Positions 7,501 to 13,021 of a stretch of 13,021 bases of DNA are shown one piece after another. This DNA is from CALKWS01 sp048594865. Its GTDB lineage: Bacteria > Actinomycetota > Actinomycetes > Actinomycetales > Beutenbergiaceae. The DNA lies in NCBI GenBank assembly GCA_048594865.1, contig JBMDWZ010000175.1, positions 1 through 13,021 on the forward strand, written 5' to 3'. The position numbers and the translations under genes are program-made. How positions within the stretch are numbered: position 1 is the first letter of the stretch; the number at the start of each line of letters is the position of its first letter. A model generated the notes under the pieces. That model was given only the letters and a program-made list of their open reading frames with translations. It ran no database searches and had not been told where the DNA came from.

Positions 7501-7866
7501 GTAGAAGAAGTCGTAATCGGCAGTCTTGTCATAGCCCACGTGGATGCGGCCGCCCAGTTCGGGCAGGATCACCAGCCGCACCCAGGCGTTCTCCAGGTGG
7601 ATCGCCTGCCAGTGGTGTTCACGGGGTTCGTCGCTGATACGCTCGGTGAACGGGATCGGGTACACCCGTCCGCTGGAGCCTTGATAGACGCGCTGCTCGA
7701 AGAACATCGGCAGCGCCTCGGCCGGCGCCGGATCGTAGGTGGGGATGGCCAACGGCGCTTCCCAAACCGCTACTGCGCCGCCCTGGAGCTGGGTTTGCTG
7801 CTCCGGTGGCGGTTGCGGAAGATCTAGGTGGGCCCGCGGCGATGCAGGCGAAGACTCGGCGTCCAT
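4507..7866 (-). CDS. DUF5107 domain protein with C-terminal TPR repeats
   Basis: The 1119-residue protein opens with a DUF5107 region (about 30-390). Recognisable blocks are YQGSSGRVYPIPFTE (61-75), GGRIHVGYDK (105-114), SGGVEFNWPQHHRPATYLP (140-158), WWANVAARAHENYQSFFPTD (217-236) and YVELMAGVYTDNQPDFSY (347-364). This fold is related to galactose-mutarotase-like beta sandwiches, and its conserved polar residues (Glu145, His150, His151, Glu349, Asp357) look like a carbohydrate site. A short beta domain follows to about 480, then TPR-type helical pairs (about 540 to 1060), interrupted by a pure Gly-Ala stretch at 738-752. There is no signal peptide or membrane segment, so it is probably cytoplasmic. 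The start is uncertain: ATG 7866 has GAGG only two bases upstream; in-frame ATGs at 7902 and 7923 have no ribosome site. It heads the operon with the dehydrogenase and is divergent from the AraC gene. Its reaction is unknown to me. Confidence 0.85.
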   Translation of the reverse strand: MDAESSPASPRAHLDLPQPPPEQQTQLQGGAVAVWEAPLAIPTYDPAPAEALPMFFEQRVYQGSSGRVYPIPFTERISDEPREHHWQAIHLENAWVRLVILPELGGRIHVGYDKTADYDFFYCNNVIKPALVGLAGPWISGGVEFNWPQHHRPATYLPMAWSIEHEDDGAVTVWMSDHDPFARMRGTHGIRLRPDSTLIELRARLHNRTEVPQTFLWWANVAARAHENYQSFFPTDVRYVADHARRAITAFPRADRDYYGVNYPERVTQEHPDADRLDVYSNIVVPTSYMITDTRDSFFGGYDHSKGAGFVHWADRRIAPGKKMWTWGNDAFGHAWDAHLTDGAGPYVELMAGVYTDNQPDFSYLAPGELRTFSQYWYPITGIGPAHQATRDAAVSLSVKDGTVQVGVATTKVVHEAQISVSIAGQAQGFRASIEPGSPWLWTLPVDDGVAAQDVKVRVSDGESELISWQPRADSEVAAEPDVATEPPLPGDIASADELYLTGVHLAQYRHPTRSPEPYWAELLRRDAGDSRANTAMGAAAYERGEYETAREYLRRAITRLTFRNANPADGEAHYRYGLTLVRLAEGERAYDAFAKAAWDARWSQPAHLQMALLDARAGRDAQALERADDAAGRAGGDPRVTALRIVLLQRLGRASQARALLAEHRQADPLDFLAAELAGELDVDDGLLLCDVAGDLAAMGLIDEALAVFGRDAALPATGAGGAAPLAHYRAAALIEGAGAGAGAGAGAGAGERAARLRTEAAAAPAKYVFPSGLDSYDALVAALAANPSDVRAGALLGMWLFDRGRRAEALDVWNRAIDAMDSSDGIDAILLRNAALATVEVTGDLDAAAKLYDRAVLVSDDPRLWFELDQLAIRRGQDAASRLVRLEPHLQRLVVRDDLLVVIADLLTAVGHPDRALALLTSRQLQPWEGGEGVAVRAYARAALAHSAAQVAQGDPERAVQILESALQPPSSLGETWHPLDSRADLWFAIGIGHQHSGATQAAQDAFGAARDQALAAAVSLHTLDGARAARALGDERSADRLVTSVRAHVEQLLNTTATIDYFATSLPQMLLFSQSPQALARAQAEGLMRGLAAFEAPESGERASEAGMWQSQADQQ
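5611..5655. repeat. Hexanucleotide microsatellite (ACCAGC) x 7.5
   Basis: A perfect 45-bp tandem repeat of ACCAGC lies inside the DUF5107-TPR gene. On the coding strand it reads alternating GGT and GCT codons, giving a 15-residue Gly-Ala linker (residues 738-752) between helical repeats. Because the unit is six bases, gain or loss of units keeps the frame and changes the linker by two residues. The T-ending codons contrast with the G/C-ending use around it, which suggests recent slippage expansion. Confidence 0.95.
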
Positions 7867-7955
7867 CACCTCACTATGACCTGCCCGGGCCGCACAGACC
7901 ATAGCGAAAGCACCACGGGGCATGGACGATTCGCCGATTGTGCGAGAATCCGGCC
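7867..7955. promoter_or_regulatory. Short divergent promoter region between DUF5107 operon and AraC gene
   Basis: This 89-bp spacer must hold both promoters if the chosen starts are right. A minus-strand TATGGT (complement at 7898-7903; 4 of 6 of a -10 box) would start transcription about 25 bases before ATG 7866. CTATG (7874-7878) and CATAG (7900-7904) form a spaced inverted repeat around GCCCGGGC (7883-7890). None of these is strong; the region is regulatory mainly by arrangement, with AraC protein as the likely binder. Confidence 0.4.
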
Positions 7956-8819
7956 ATGGCGATCAAAGACGGCTTTGCCGGGGAGCGGCTGTGCGTGGTG
8001 CCAGCTCCCGCGGTCGCCCAAGCATTGCGCGCTCCGGTCACCCGCAAGGTGGTGGTCACCGATGCCGGGTGGTTCCCCAACGCCAGGTATCACGGTCGCA
8101 CGCGGCCGCAAGGCATTGCCGAAACGATCGTGATCGTGTGCACCAAAGGGGCCGGCTGGATCGACCTTCCGGGGGCACGGCACCGCCTGAGCGCCGGGAT
8201 GGCCGCCGTCATCCCGGCACACACCCCGCATTCCTATGGCGCTACGGATGATCACCCCTGGACGATCTGGTGGTGCCATGTGACCGGATCCGACGTGGCC
8301 GATCTGGTTTCGGCCACCGGTACCAGCACCTCCCGGCCCCTGCTCAGATTACGAAGCGTGGACCGAAGCGTGGCGATCCTCGATGAGATCGTGGGCCACC
8401 TGGAGCGCGACCAGACCCCGATAACGCTCCTCGCAGTGGCCGGCGCGGGATTCAAACTCATGACGCAATTGACGATCGATCAAACCCTGCCGCAGCAGGG
8501 CAATCCGCTGGAGCGCGCGATGACCTACCTAGCGCAGCGGCTCGATGGGCAGGTGCGGGTCTCTGAATTGGCCACGATGGTGGGCGTGTCCACCTCCCAC
8601 CTGACCTCCCTGTTCCGGGCGGCGACCGGCGGCGGCGTGCTGGCGTATCACACCGCCCTTCGAATGACGGCTGCGCGCACCTTGTTAGAACGCTCGGATC
8701 TGGCCATCAACGAGGTGGCAGCAGAGGTTGGGTACGGCGACCCGTACTACTTTTCCCGGCACTTTCGGCGTGTACACGGCATGAGCCCGAGCGCCTACCG
8801 GGCGGAGCGCGCCCACTAG
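7956..8819 (+). CDS. AraC/XylS-family transcriptional regulator with N-terminal sugar-sensing cupin
   Basis: The 287-residue protein has an AraC-type cupin sensor at about 25-165 (QGIAETIVIVCTKGAGWIDL; PAHTPHSYG at 87-95; WTIWWCHVTG at 102-111), then two helix-turn-helix motifs: VRVSELATMVGVSTSHLTSLF (about 200-220) and the family signature INEVAAEVGYGDPYYFSRHFR with GMSPSAYR (251-282). Cupin-bearing AraC proteins usually activate a neighbouring sugar operon after ligand binding. The ATG at 7956 is chosen over an in-frame TTG at 7938; GAGAA at 7944-7948 is a weak ribosome site for it. It is divergent from the DUF5107/dehydrogenase operon, its likely target; the two glycosidase genes downstream could be further targets. 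A 12-bp tandem duplication (CGAAGCGTGG at 8352 and 8364) encodes RSVD-RSVA between the two domains. Confidence 0.93.
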   Translation: MAIKDGFAGERLCVVPAPAVAQALRAPVTRKVVVTDAGWFPNARYHGRTRPQGIAETIVIVCTKGAGWIDLPGARHRLSAGMAAVIPAHTPHSYGATDDHPWTIWWCHVTGSDVADLVSATGTSTSRPLLRLRSVDRSVAILDEIVGHLERDQTPITLLAVAGAGFKLMTQLTIDQTLPQQGNPLERAMTYLAQRLDGQVRVSELATMVGVSTSHLTSLFRAATGGGVLAYHTALRMTAARTLLERSDLAINEVAAEVGYGDPYYFSRHFRRVHGMSPSAYRAERAH

Positions 8820-8837
8820 ACCGCGCGCAGGATCGTG

Positions 8838-8877
8838 CAGGGTCGCGCCTACTTCCGTTCAGGGTCGCGCCTACTTC
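8838..8877. repeat. Duplicated 18-nt sequence in a convergent gap
   Basis: CAGGGTCGCGCCTACTTC occurs at 8838-8855 and again at 8860-8877, separated by CGTT, giving a 22-bp period. It fills most of the 74-bp gap between the convergent AraC and cellulase-like genes. No clear hairpin with a T-tract was found here, so it is not an obvious terminator. Function unknown. Confidence 0.75.
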
Positions 8878-8893
8878 GCCCGAACCATCTTGG

Positions 8894-10246
8894 CTAGTTC
8901 CCGTGCAGGATCTTGGAGTTCATTTCTCGCTGCCACCCCGCATTGGCCCACAGCGGGTGGTGCGGCGCGGCATTGGAGCTGAGCACCATCCCCCACACCC
9001 CGTGCGCCAGCGCGGTATCCACGCCGTGCTCGATGAGGTCGGTGCCCACCGGGCCATCCTCGAAGTCCGCGCGCAGCGGTGTGTAACCGACCCAGCCCTC
9101 GCCGATGACCGCCGGAATGCCACGGCGCCTAGCCCACGCGGCCATCGTGATCACGCGCGAGGAAATCTCCCGGAGCATCTCGGTTCGGTACTGGCCGTAG
9201 TGGTTGTACAGCCACCGATCCCACAGGTTCGCATCGACCCAGTCATAGCCGTAAATCTGCTGGTCGGTGATGACGGTGGCCTCAAACTTCCAGTCCGCGG
9301 CGCGGCCGTATTGCGCGAACGACGGCGCATCGCGGGTGAGCAGGGCCCGCATGTTCTGGTTCGGGAACCCGTGGGTGCCCTCGGCGCGAATATCGATCTC
9401 GCGTTGCAGGGCATCGAGGACCCCGTAGGCGTACACGTGCAGTTGGGCCACGTCGAACTCGTTGGACAGCCGCTCCATGTCGTTGAATGGCGCCTTGCCG
9501 TAGCTGGCGGTGATGAGGTGACCCGGGTGGGCGGCACGGACCTTGGCCAGCGCCTCATCGCCGCCGTCGGCGAAGGCCGGAACGATGGAGAAGTCGACCT
9601 CATTGTGCAGTTCGGCGAAGGCGATCACGTCGCCCAGACCGTGTTCTTCGACGGCGTCGAGCATCCGGATCGTGGCCGTAGCCAGCGCGTCATAGCGCCG
9701 GGCGAGCGGGACCGCGTCGATCGCGTCGAACCACCGGCGGTCGCCGGCGAACACGGGCGATTGCTGGTACTCCCACGTCGCCAGAATCACCACCACGCCG
9801 TGCCGTTTGGCGGTGCGCAGCAGATCGAAGAAGCGCTCGCGCAAGTTCAGCCGATACCCGCCGGGAACGTCGTACCAGCGGGTTCCGTTGCCGTAGATTT
9901 CACCGCCCGGGGAGCGTCCCATCCCCTCGATCGGCAGGTCTTCGGCCAGGCCAGGCATGCCCGAGGTTTGGTCCGCCGGGTCACCTGCGCCTGAGTCTTG
10001 GGTGGGTAGGTCCCCGAAGAGCAGCAAGGTAGCGGCGCAGATGCGGATGGTGTTGTAACCGCGATCCACCGCTTCGTCCATGGCGGCGTCGAGGCTCTCG
10101 TAGGGCTCGCCTTCGCCGGCGCGGGTGTACCAGGAAAAGTCCCATAGGGAGATCGTGAGCCGGTCGGGCAGGTGGGCGGGCACCTCGCCGGTCAGAGCGG
10201 AGGTGTCCGGTCCGGGCTCATGTCCGCTTCCGGTGTAGCGCGCCAT
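8894..10246 (-). CDS. Cellulase-like glycoside hydrolase (clan GH-A fold), cytoplasmic
   Basis: The 450-residue protein resembles the sugar-binding cellulase-like family, a (beta/alpha)8 glycosidase group. After a hydrophilic N-terminus the barrel begins near 30 (RLTISLWDFSWY). Glu216 in FAELHNEVDF has the Asn-Glu context of the clan GH-A acid/base at the end of strand 4, and Glu383 in AVIGEGWVGY fits the nucleophile on strand 7. Aromatic residues (WEYQQ at 158-162, YGYDWVD) could line a sugar site. There is no signal peptide, so it should act on imported oligosaccharides. The start is supported by GAAGGGA (10260-10254) seven bases before ATG. It is divergent from a GH35 gene, and the two may act on the same substrate. 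Members are poorly characterised, and the glycosidic bond cut here cannot be told from sequence. Confidence 0.82.
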   Translation of the reverse strand: MARYTGSGHEPGPDTSALTGEVPAHLPDRLTISLWDFSWYTRAGEGEPYESLDAAMDEAVDRGYNTIRICAATLLLFGDLPTQDSGAGDPADQTSGMPGLAEDLPIEGMGRSPGGEIYGNGTRWYDVPGGYRLNLRERFFDLLRTAKRHGVVVILATWEYQQSPVFAGDRRWFDAIDAVPLARRYDALATATIRMLDAVEEHGLGDVIAFAELHNEVDFSIVPAFADGGDEALAKVRAAHPGHLITASYGKAPFNDMERLSNEFDVAQLHVYAYGVLDALQREIDIRAEGTHGFPNQNMRALLTRDAPSFAQYGRAADWKFEATVITDQQIYGYDWVDANLWDRWLYNHYGQYRTEMLREISSRVITMAAWARRRGIPAVIGEGWVGYTPLRADFEDGPVGTDLIEHGVDTALAHGVWGMVLSSNAAPHHPLWANAGWQREMNSKILHGN

Positions 10247-10480
10247 TGCTCAATCCCTTCGTGCATCCAGCGCCTGATCGGTGGATGCTGTCTGCACGTC
10301 ACGGTAGAGGCTGAGGTAGCCGACGTGAAATGGCCGATTCAGCAAAGGGCCTAGACATTTCGATTTGCCATGAGCGGATTGTCCATCAGCGGTATCGAAA
10401 CGGCTATCGCATGCCCAGTACCTGCGCACTATCGTCGAGCGGGCACCGAACGCTCATTACCAATCGCGCTCGAGGATGAG
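10247..10480. promoter_or_regulatory. Divergent promoter region between the two glycosidase genes
   Basis: This 234-bp stretch includes 10370-10480, which is open in frame with GH35 but looks non-coding. GCATCCA (10263-10269) and TGGATGC (10282-10288) form a perfect 7-bp inverted repeat with a 12-bp spacer, 16 bp before the cellulase-like start. CACGTC (10295-10300) and GACGTG (10322-10327) form a second, wider one. No convincing -10/-35 pair was found. Either repeat could bind a regulator shared by both genes. Confidence 0.4.
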
Positions 10481-12838
10481 ATGCCGCAAAGCTTCGCCCC
10501 CAGCCGCACGCTGGACGCCACCACGCCCCCGCAACCAGTGCGCCCTCTGGATGCATTCGGTGATGGGCCGGGCACCGCCGATCCGATCAGCGTGACTAAC
10601 CGCTGGTTCCAACGCGGCGGGCGCCCATGGTTCCCGATTACAGGTGAGGTGCATTTCTCCCGGATCCCGCGCCAGCGCTGGTCGGAGGTGCTGGGCCACG
10701 CCCGCGCGGGCGGGCTGACCTCGGTTGCTACCTACATCTTCTGGCAGGCACACGAGCCGGCCCAAGGCCAATGGCACTGGGACGACAATCGCGACCTTCG
10801 CGCGTTCGTCGAGTTGGCTGGGCGCCACGGCCTGGGGGTGATCGTCAGGATGGGCCCGTGGGGTCACGGCGAGGCCCGTAACGGCGGATTTCCCGACTGG
10901 CTCTTAGCACTCGGGTACGCCAACCGCACGAACGATCCGCGCTACCTGGACTTGGTCCGCGCGTTCTACGCACAGATCATTGGCCAGCTTCGCGGACTGA
11001 CGCACGCCGAGGGTGGCCCGGTCATGGGCGCGCAGATGGACAACGAGCTGTACAACCAGCCCGATCACCTCGCTACCCTGCGTGAGATCGCCGAAGAGTT
11101 CGGATTGCGGGTACCGATATGGACGGCGACCGGGTGGGGCGGCGCGCAACTACCGAACACGCTGCTGCCGTTGTACTCGGCCTACTCCGATGCGTTCTGG
11201 GAGGAAACCAGCGTCGAGTGGCCACCATTTTGCGAGTTCCACTACCGGTTCCAAGAGGTTCGCGATGATCTTTCCGTCGGCGCAGATCTGCGCCAGGCCC
11301 TGGACGGCCTGACGGTCAACGGAGAGCTCGTGTCGGATCACAGCGCTTTCCCCTTCGCCACCTGCGAACTCGGCGGCGGGATGCACGTGGCCTATCACCG
11401 CCGTCCACTCGTGACCCCGCGTGACGTCAGCGCCCTGGCAGCGAACAAGATTGCCAGCGGCTCGGTATGGCAGGGCTACTACATGTACGCCGGGGGCACG
11501 CAGCGGGTAGGTCCACAGGGCACCGAGCAGGAATCTCATGCCACCGGCTACCCCAATGACGTACCAAGCCTGAGCTATGACTTCCACGCTCCCATCGGTG
11601 AGCACGGACAAATTCGCCCCCACCACCACCAGTTGCGCCGCCAGCACCTGTGGTTGCACCTGGACGGCTCGGAGTTAGCCACGATGGCAACGACCGTTCC
11701 GCAGTCCGACGAGGATGATCTGCGGTGGGCAGTGCGGGCTAACAGCAACCGCGGGTACGTCTTCTTCTCCACCTACCAACCGCCCGCGCACGCGATCGCG
11801 TCCCAAGACCAGGTGCAGGTGTCGGTGCAGTTCGACCGCGACGTGCTCACCGTGCCGTTCGATCCCGTTGACCTACCGCAGGGCGTGAACGTGGCCTGGC
11901 CGTTGCGTTTCCCTTTGACCGAATCGTTGGTGCTGCGCAGCGCGACCGCTCAGCTGCTCACGCGCGTGGATGACGTCGTGGTGCTCAGCGCCACCGACGG
12001 CGTCGATGTGGAGTTGGTGCTGGAAGGCGGCGTGAACGCTCGCGGGCCGATCACGGCGCGCTCTATCCCCAGCGCCGCACGCGGGCAGGACACCCTGCTG
12101 CGCCTCACCCAGGACCCCAGCGCCACCACCGTGATCGACTTGCCCGGCGTCCGGGTCGTGGTTGTCGATGAGGCCACCGCTGATCAGCTGTATGTGCTCC
12201 CGCTTGCCGGCCGGCCGCGCCTGCTGCGGTCCTCGTCTCCGATCTACGTCGAGGACGAACAATTGATCACCCACACCTGCACCAACGTCGTGGAGATCGA
12301 CGTCTTTCCTCCTCTGGACTCACTCACCTCCGGTGCGAAGGTTCACGGCCCCACCGACGCCGGACTCTGGCAACGGTGGAGCGTGCGTGATGACTCCGCC
12401 GGGCGCACCAGGGTGGCCACGGATGCGGCGCTGGATGCGCAACCGGTGAGGCCCACTCGAGGTGGGCCGATGGACCGGTTGAGTACGCCGTCGTATGCCA
12501 CTGCCGCAACTCTGGAGTTGGACATCCCCGGCGATGCCACCGGGGCGGACCGGGTGCTGCTGCGACTTGAGTGGACCGGCGATATCGGCCGCGCATCGGT
12601 GGATGGTGAGGTCATCTCCGACCACTTCTGGCATGGCCGGCCCTGGGATATCGATCTGACGACGTCGCTAACGGCCTCGCGGAAGGTTCGCTTGGAGTTG
12701 ATGCCCTGGGCGCAGGCGACGGGCATCTGGGTAGACCCGAGCGTGCGTGGCATCACCGACGGCGTGCACGTCGCGAGCGCCGAGGTGATCCGTGTGGCAA
12801 GGATCGCGATGTCGGTGACGGATGGGTCGGTGGGCTAG
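10481..12838 (+). CDS. GH35 family beta-galactosidase-type glycoside hydrolase
   Basis: With this start the protein has 785 residues. The GH35 barrel is clear: GLTSVATYIFWQAHEPAQG (78-96), GLGVIVRMGPWGHGEARNGG (117-136) with FPDWLL after it, and GGPVMGAQMDNELYN (178-192), whose Glu189 is the predicted acid/base. Glu296 in ATCELGGGMHVAYHRR fits the nucleophile. Beta-sandwich regions follow, ending in a jelly-roll-like module (about 675-760). It should release terminal beta-galactosyl or related residues. There is no signal peptide, implying cytoplasmic action. The start at 10481 is chosen because GAGGA (10472-10476) precedes it. The in-frame ATG at 10370 lacks such a site, and the codons between them have much lower third-position GC, including a TTA. 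The stop codon overlaps that of the convergent hydrolase gene. Confidence 0.9.
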   Translation: MPQSFAPSRTLDATTPPQPVRPLDAFGDGPGTADPISVTNRWFQRGGRPWFPITGEVHFSRIPRQRWSEVLGHARAGGLTSVATYIFWQAHEPAQGQWHWDDNRDLRAFVELAGRHGLGVIVRMGPWGHGEARNGGFPDWLLALGYANRTNDPRYLDLVRAFYAQIIGQLRGLTHAEGGPVMGAQMDNELYNQPDHLATLREIAEEFGLRVPIWTATGWGGAQLPNTLLPLYSAYSDAFWEETSVEWPPFCEFHYRFQEVRDDLSVGADLRQALDGLTVNGELVSDHSAFPFATCELGGGMHVAYHRRPLVTPRDVSALAANKIASGSVWQGYYMYAGGTQRVGPQGTEQESHATGYPNDVPSLSYDFHAPIGEHGQIRPHHHQLRRQHLWLHLDGSELATMATTVPQSDEDDLRWAVRANSNRGYVFFSTYQPPAHAIASQDQVQVSVQFDRDVLTVPFDPVDLPQGVNVAWPLRFPLTESLVLRSATAQLLTRVDDVVVLSATDGVDVELVLEGGVNARGPITARSIPSAARGQDTLLRLTQDPSATTVIDLPGVRVVVVDEATADQLYVLPLAGRPRLLRSSSPIYVEDEQLITHTCTNVVEIDVFPPLDSLTSGAKVHGPTDAGLWQRWSVRDDSAGRTRVATDAALDAQPVRPTRGGPMDRLSTPSYATAATLELDIPGDATGADRVLLRLEWTGDIGRASVDGEVISDHFWHGRPWDIDLTTSLTASRKVRLELMPWAQATGIWVDPSVRGITDGVHVASAEVIRVARIAMSVTDGSVG

Positions 12839-13021
12839 CGGTCTAGGACCTCGCCGAGGAAGCCCCGCATGCGCTCGGCGACCTCATCCAGGTGGGATTC
12901 GAGCAGGAAGTGACCGCCGTCGAGCAACTCGATGCGGGCATTGGGGAGGTCACGAGCGAAGGAGGTTGCGCCGTCGTGCCCGAAGATTTCATCGTTCTGT
13001 CCCCAGACGGCAAGTAGCGGT
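12835..13021 (-). CDS. Alpha/beta hydrolase, C-terminal part, cut by the window edge
   Basis: The last 61 residues of a minus-strand gene are visible. They carry the end of an alpha/beta hydrolase fold: PLLAVWGQNDEIF, whose Asp is the typical catalytic acid position after strand 7, then LPNARIELLDGGHFLLESH, whose His in GGHF is the catalytic base, and a final helix to GFLGEVLDR. The nucleophile lies outside the window. The substrate cannot be told; epoxide hydrolase, haloalkane dehalogenase-like and general esterase relatives share this end. A lactonase role for the sugar-acid pathway is possible but unsupported. Its TAG stop (12837-12835) shares the CTAG tetranucleotide with the GH35 stop, so the two convergent genes overlap by four bases. 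Confidence 0.85.
   Translation of the reverse strand, partial: PLLAVWGQNDEIFGHDGATSFARDLPNARIELLDGGHFLLESHLDEVAERMRGFLGEVLDR

Noticed and set aside
6508..7827. Long plus-strand open frame (439 codons) opposite the DUF5107 gene
   Set aside because: It is an antisense shadow produced by GC-rich codon bias; it has no recognisable domain, while the minus strand holds conserved family motifs.
7883..7890. GCCCGGGC as an operator
   Set aside because: Eight-base GC palindromes are expected by chance in DNA of this composition.
7938..7955. TTG start adding six residues to the AraC protein
   Set aside because: TTG is a rare start, there is no ribosome site before it, and the ATG at 7956 is adequate.
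8346..8354. Rare codons AGA-TTA-CGA in the AraC gene, and TTA codons elsewhere, as bldA-type control
   Set aside because: TTA codons also occur in the IclR and GH35 genes, and nothing shows the organism is a Streptomyces, so no special control is claimed.
8352..8373. Tandem 12-bp duplication in the AraC gene
   Set aside because: It keeps the frame and lies in a linker; it is noted in the gene entry and is too small to suggest a function.
8903..9994. Long plus-strand open frame (363 codons) opposite the cellulase-like gene
   Set aside because: Same reason: no domain, low-complexity charged composition, and a well-supported gene on the other strand.

Overview
The window is GC-rich and densely packed, with strongly GC-biased third codon positions and plain GGAG-type ribosome binding sites. 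This points to a high-GC actinobacterium (Actinomycetota). Nothing seen fixes the genus. No RNA genes, insertion sequences, phage genes or CRISPR arrays were found.

Layout from left to right. (1) A possible gene start at the left edge (minus strand) lies downstream of a minus-strand pair: an enolase-superfamily sugar-acid dehydratase (929-2242) followed by an RraA-type aldolase-like protein (88-882). (2) A divergent IclR regulator (2520-3296) is separated from that pair by a 277-bp region with direct repeats, a small palindrome and a strong hairpin. (3) A convergent gap (3297-3432) carries two copies of a 27-nt element built on a palindrome. (4) A second minus-strand pair holds a 1119-residue DUF5107 plus TPR protein (4507-7866) and a sorbitol-type zinc dehydrogenase (3433-4476), with a divergent AraC regulator (7956-8819). 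(5) A small convergent gap holds a duplicated 18-nt sequence. (6) A cellulase-like (clan GH-A) glycosidase (8894-10246, minus) is divergent from a GH35 beta-galactosidase-type enzyme (10481-12838, plus). (7) The C-terminal end of an alpha/beta hydrolase (12835 to the right edge, minus) has a stop codon that overlaps the GH35 stop.

The shared theme is carbohydrate catabolism. Two modules have the same plan: a divergent regulator next to a two-gene catabolic operon (IclR with dehydratase and aldolase; AraC with DUF5107 protein and dehydrogenase). Beside them is a pair of glycosidases without signal peptides. Read together, they suggest that an imported glycoside is hydrolysed in the cytoplasm, the sugar or polyol is oxidised by the NAD-type dehydrogenase, and a sugar acid is dehydrated and then cleaved by an RraA/HMG-type aldolase to pyruvate plus an aldehyde. 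That would be a non-phosphorylative route. The scheme is inference. No transporter, lactonase or kinase is visible, the substrate is unknown, and the biochemical role of the DUF5107-TPR protein is not known to me.
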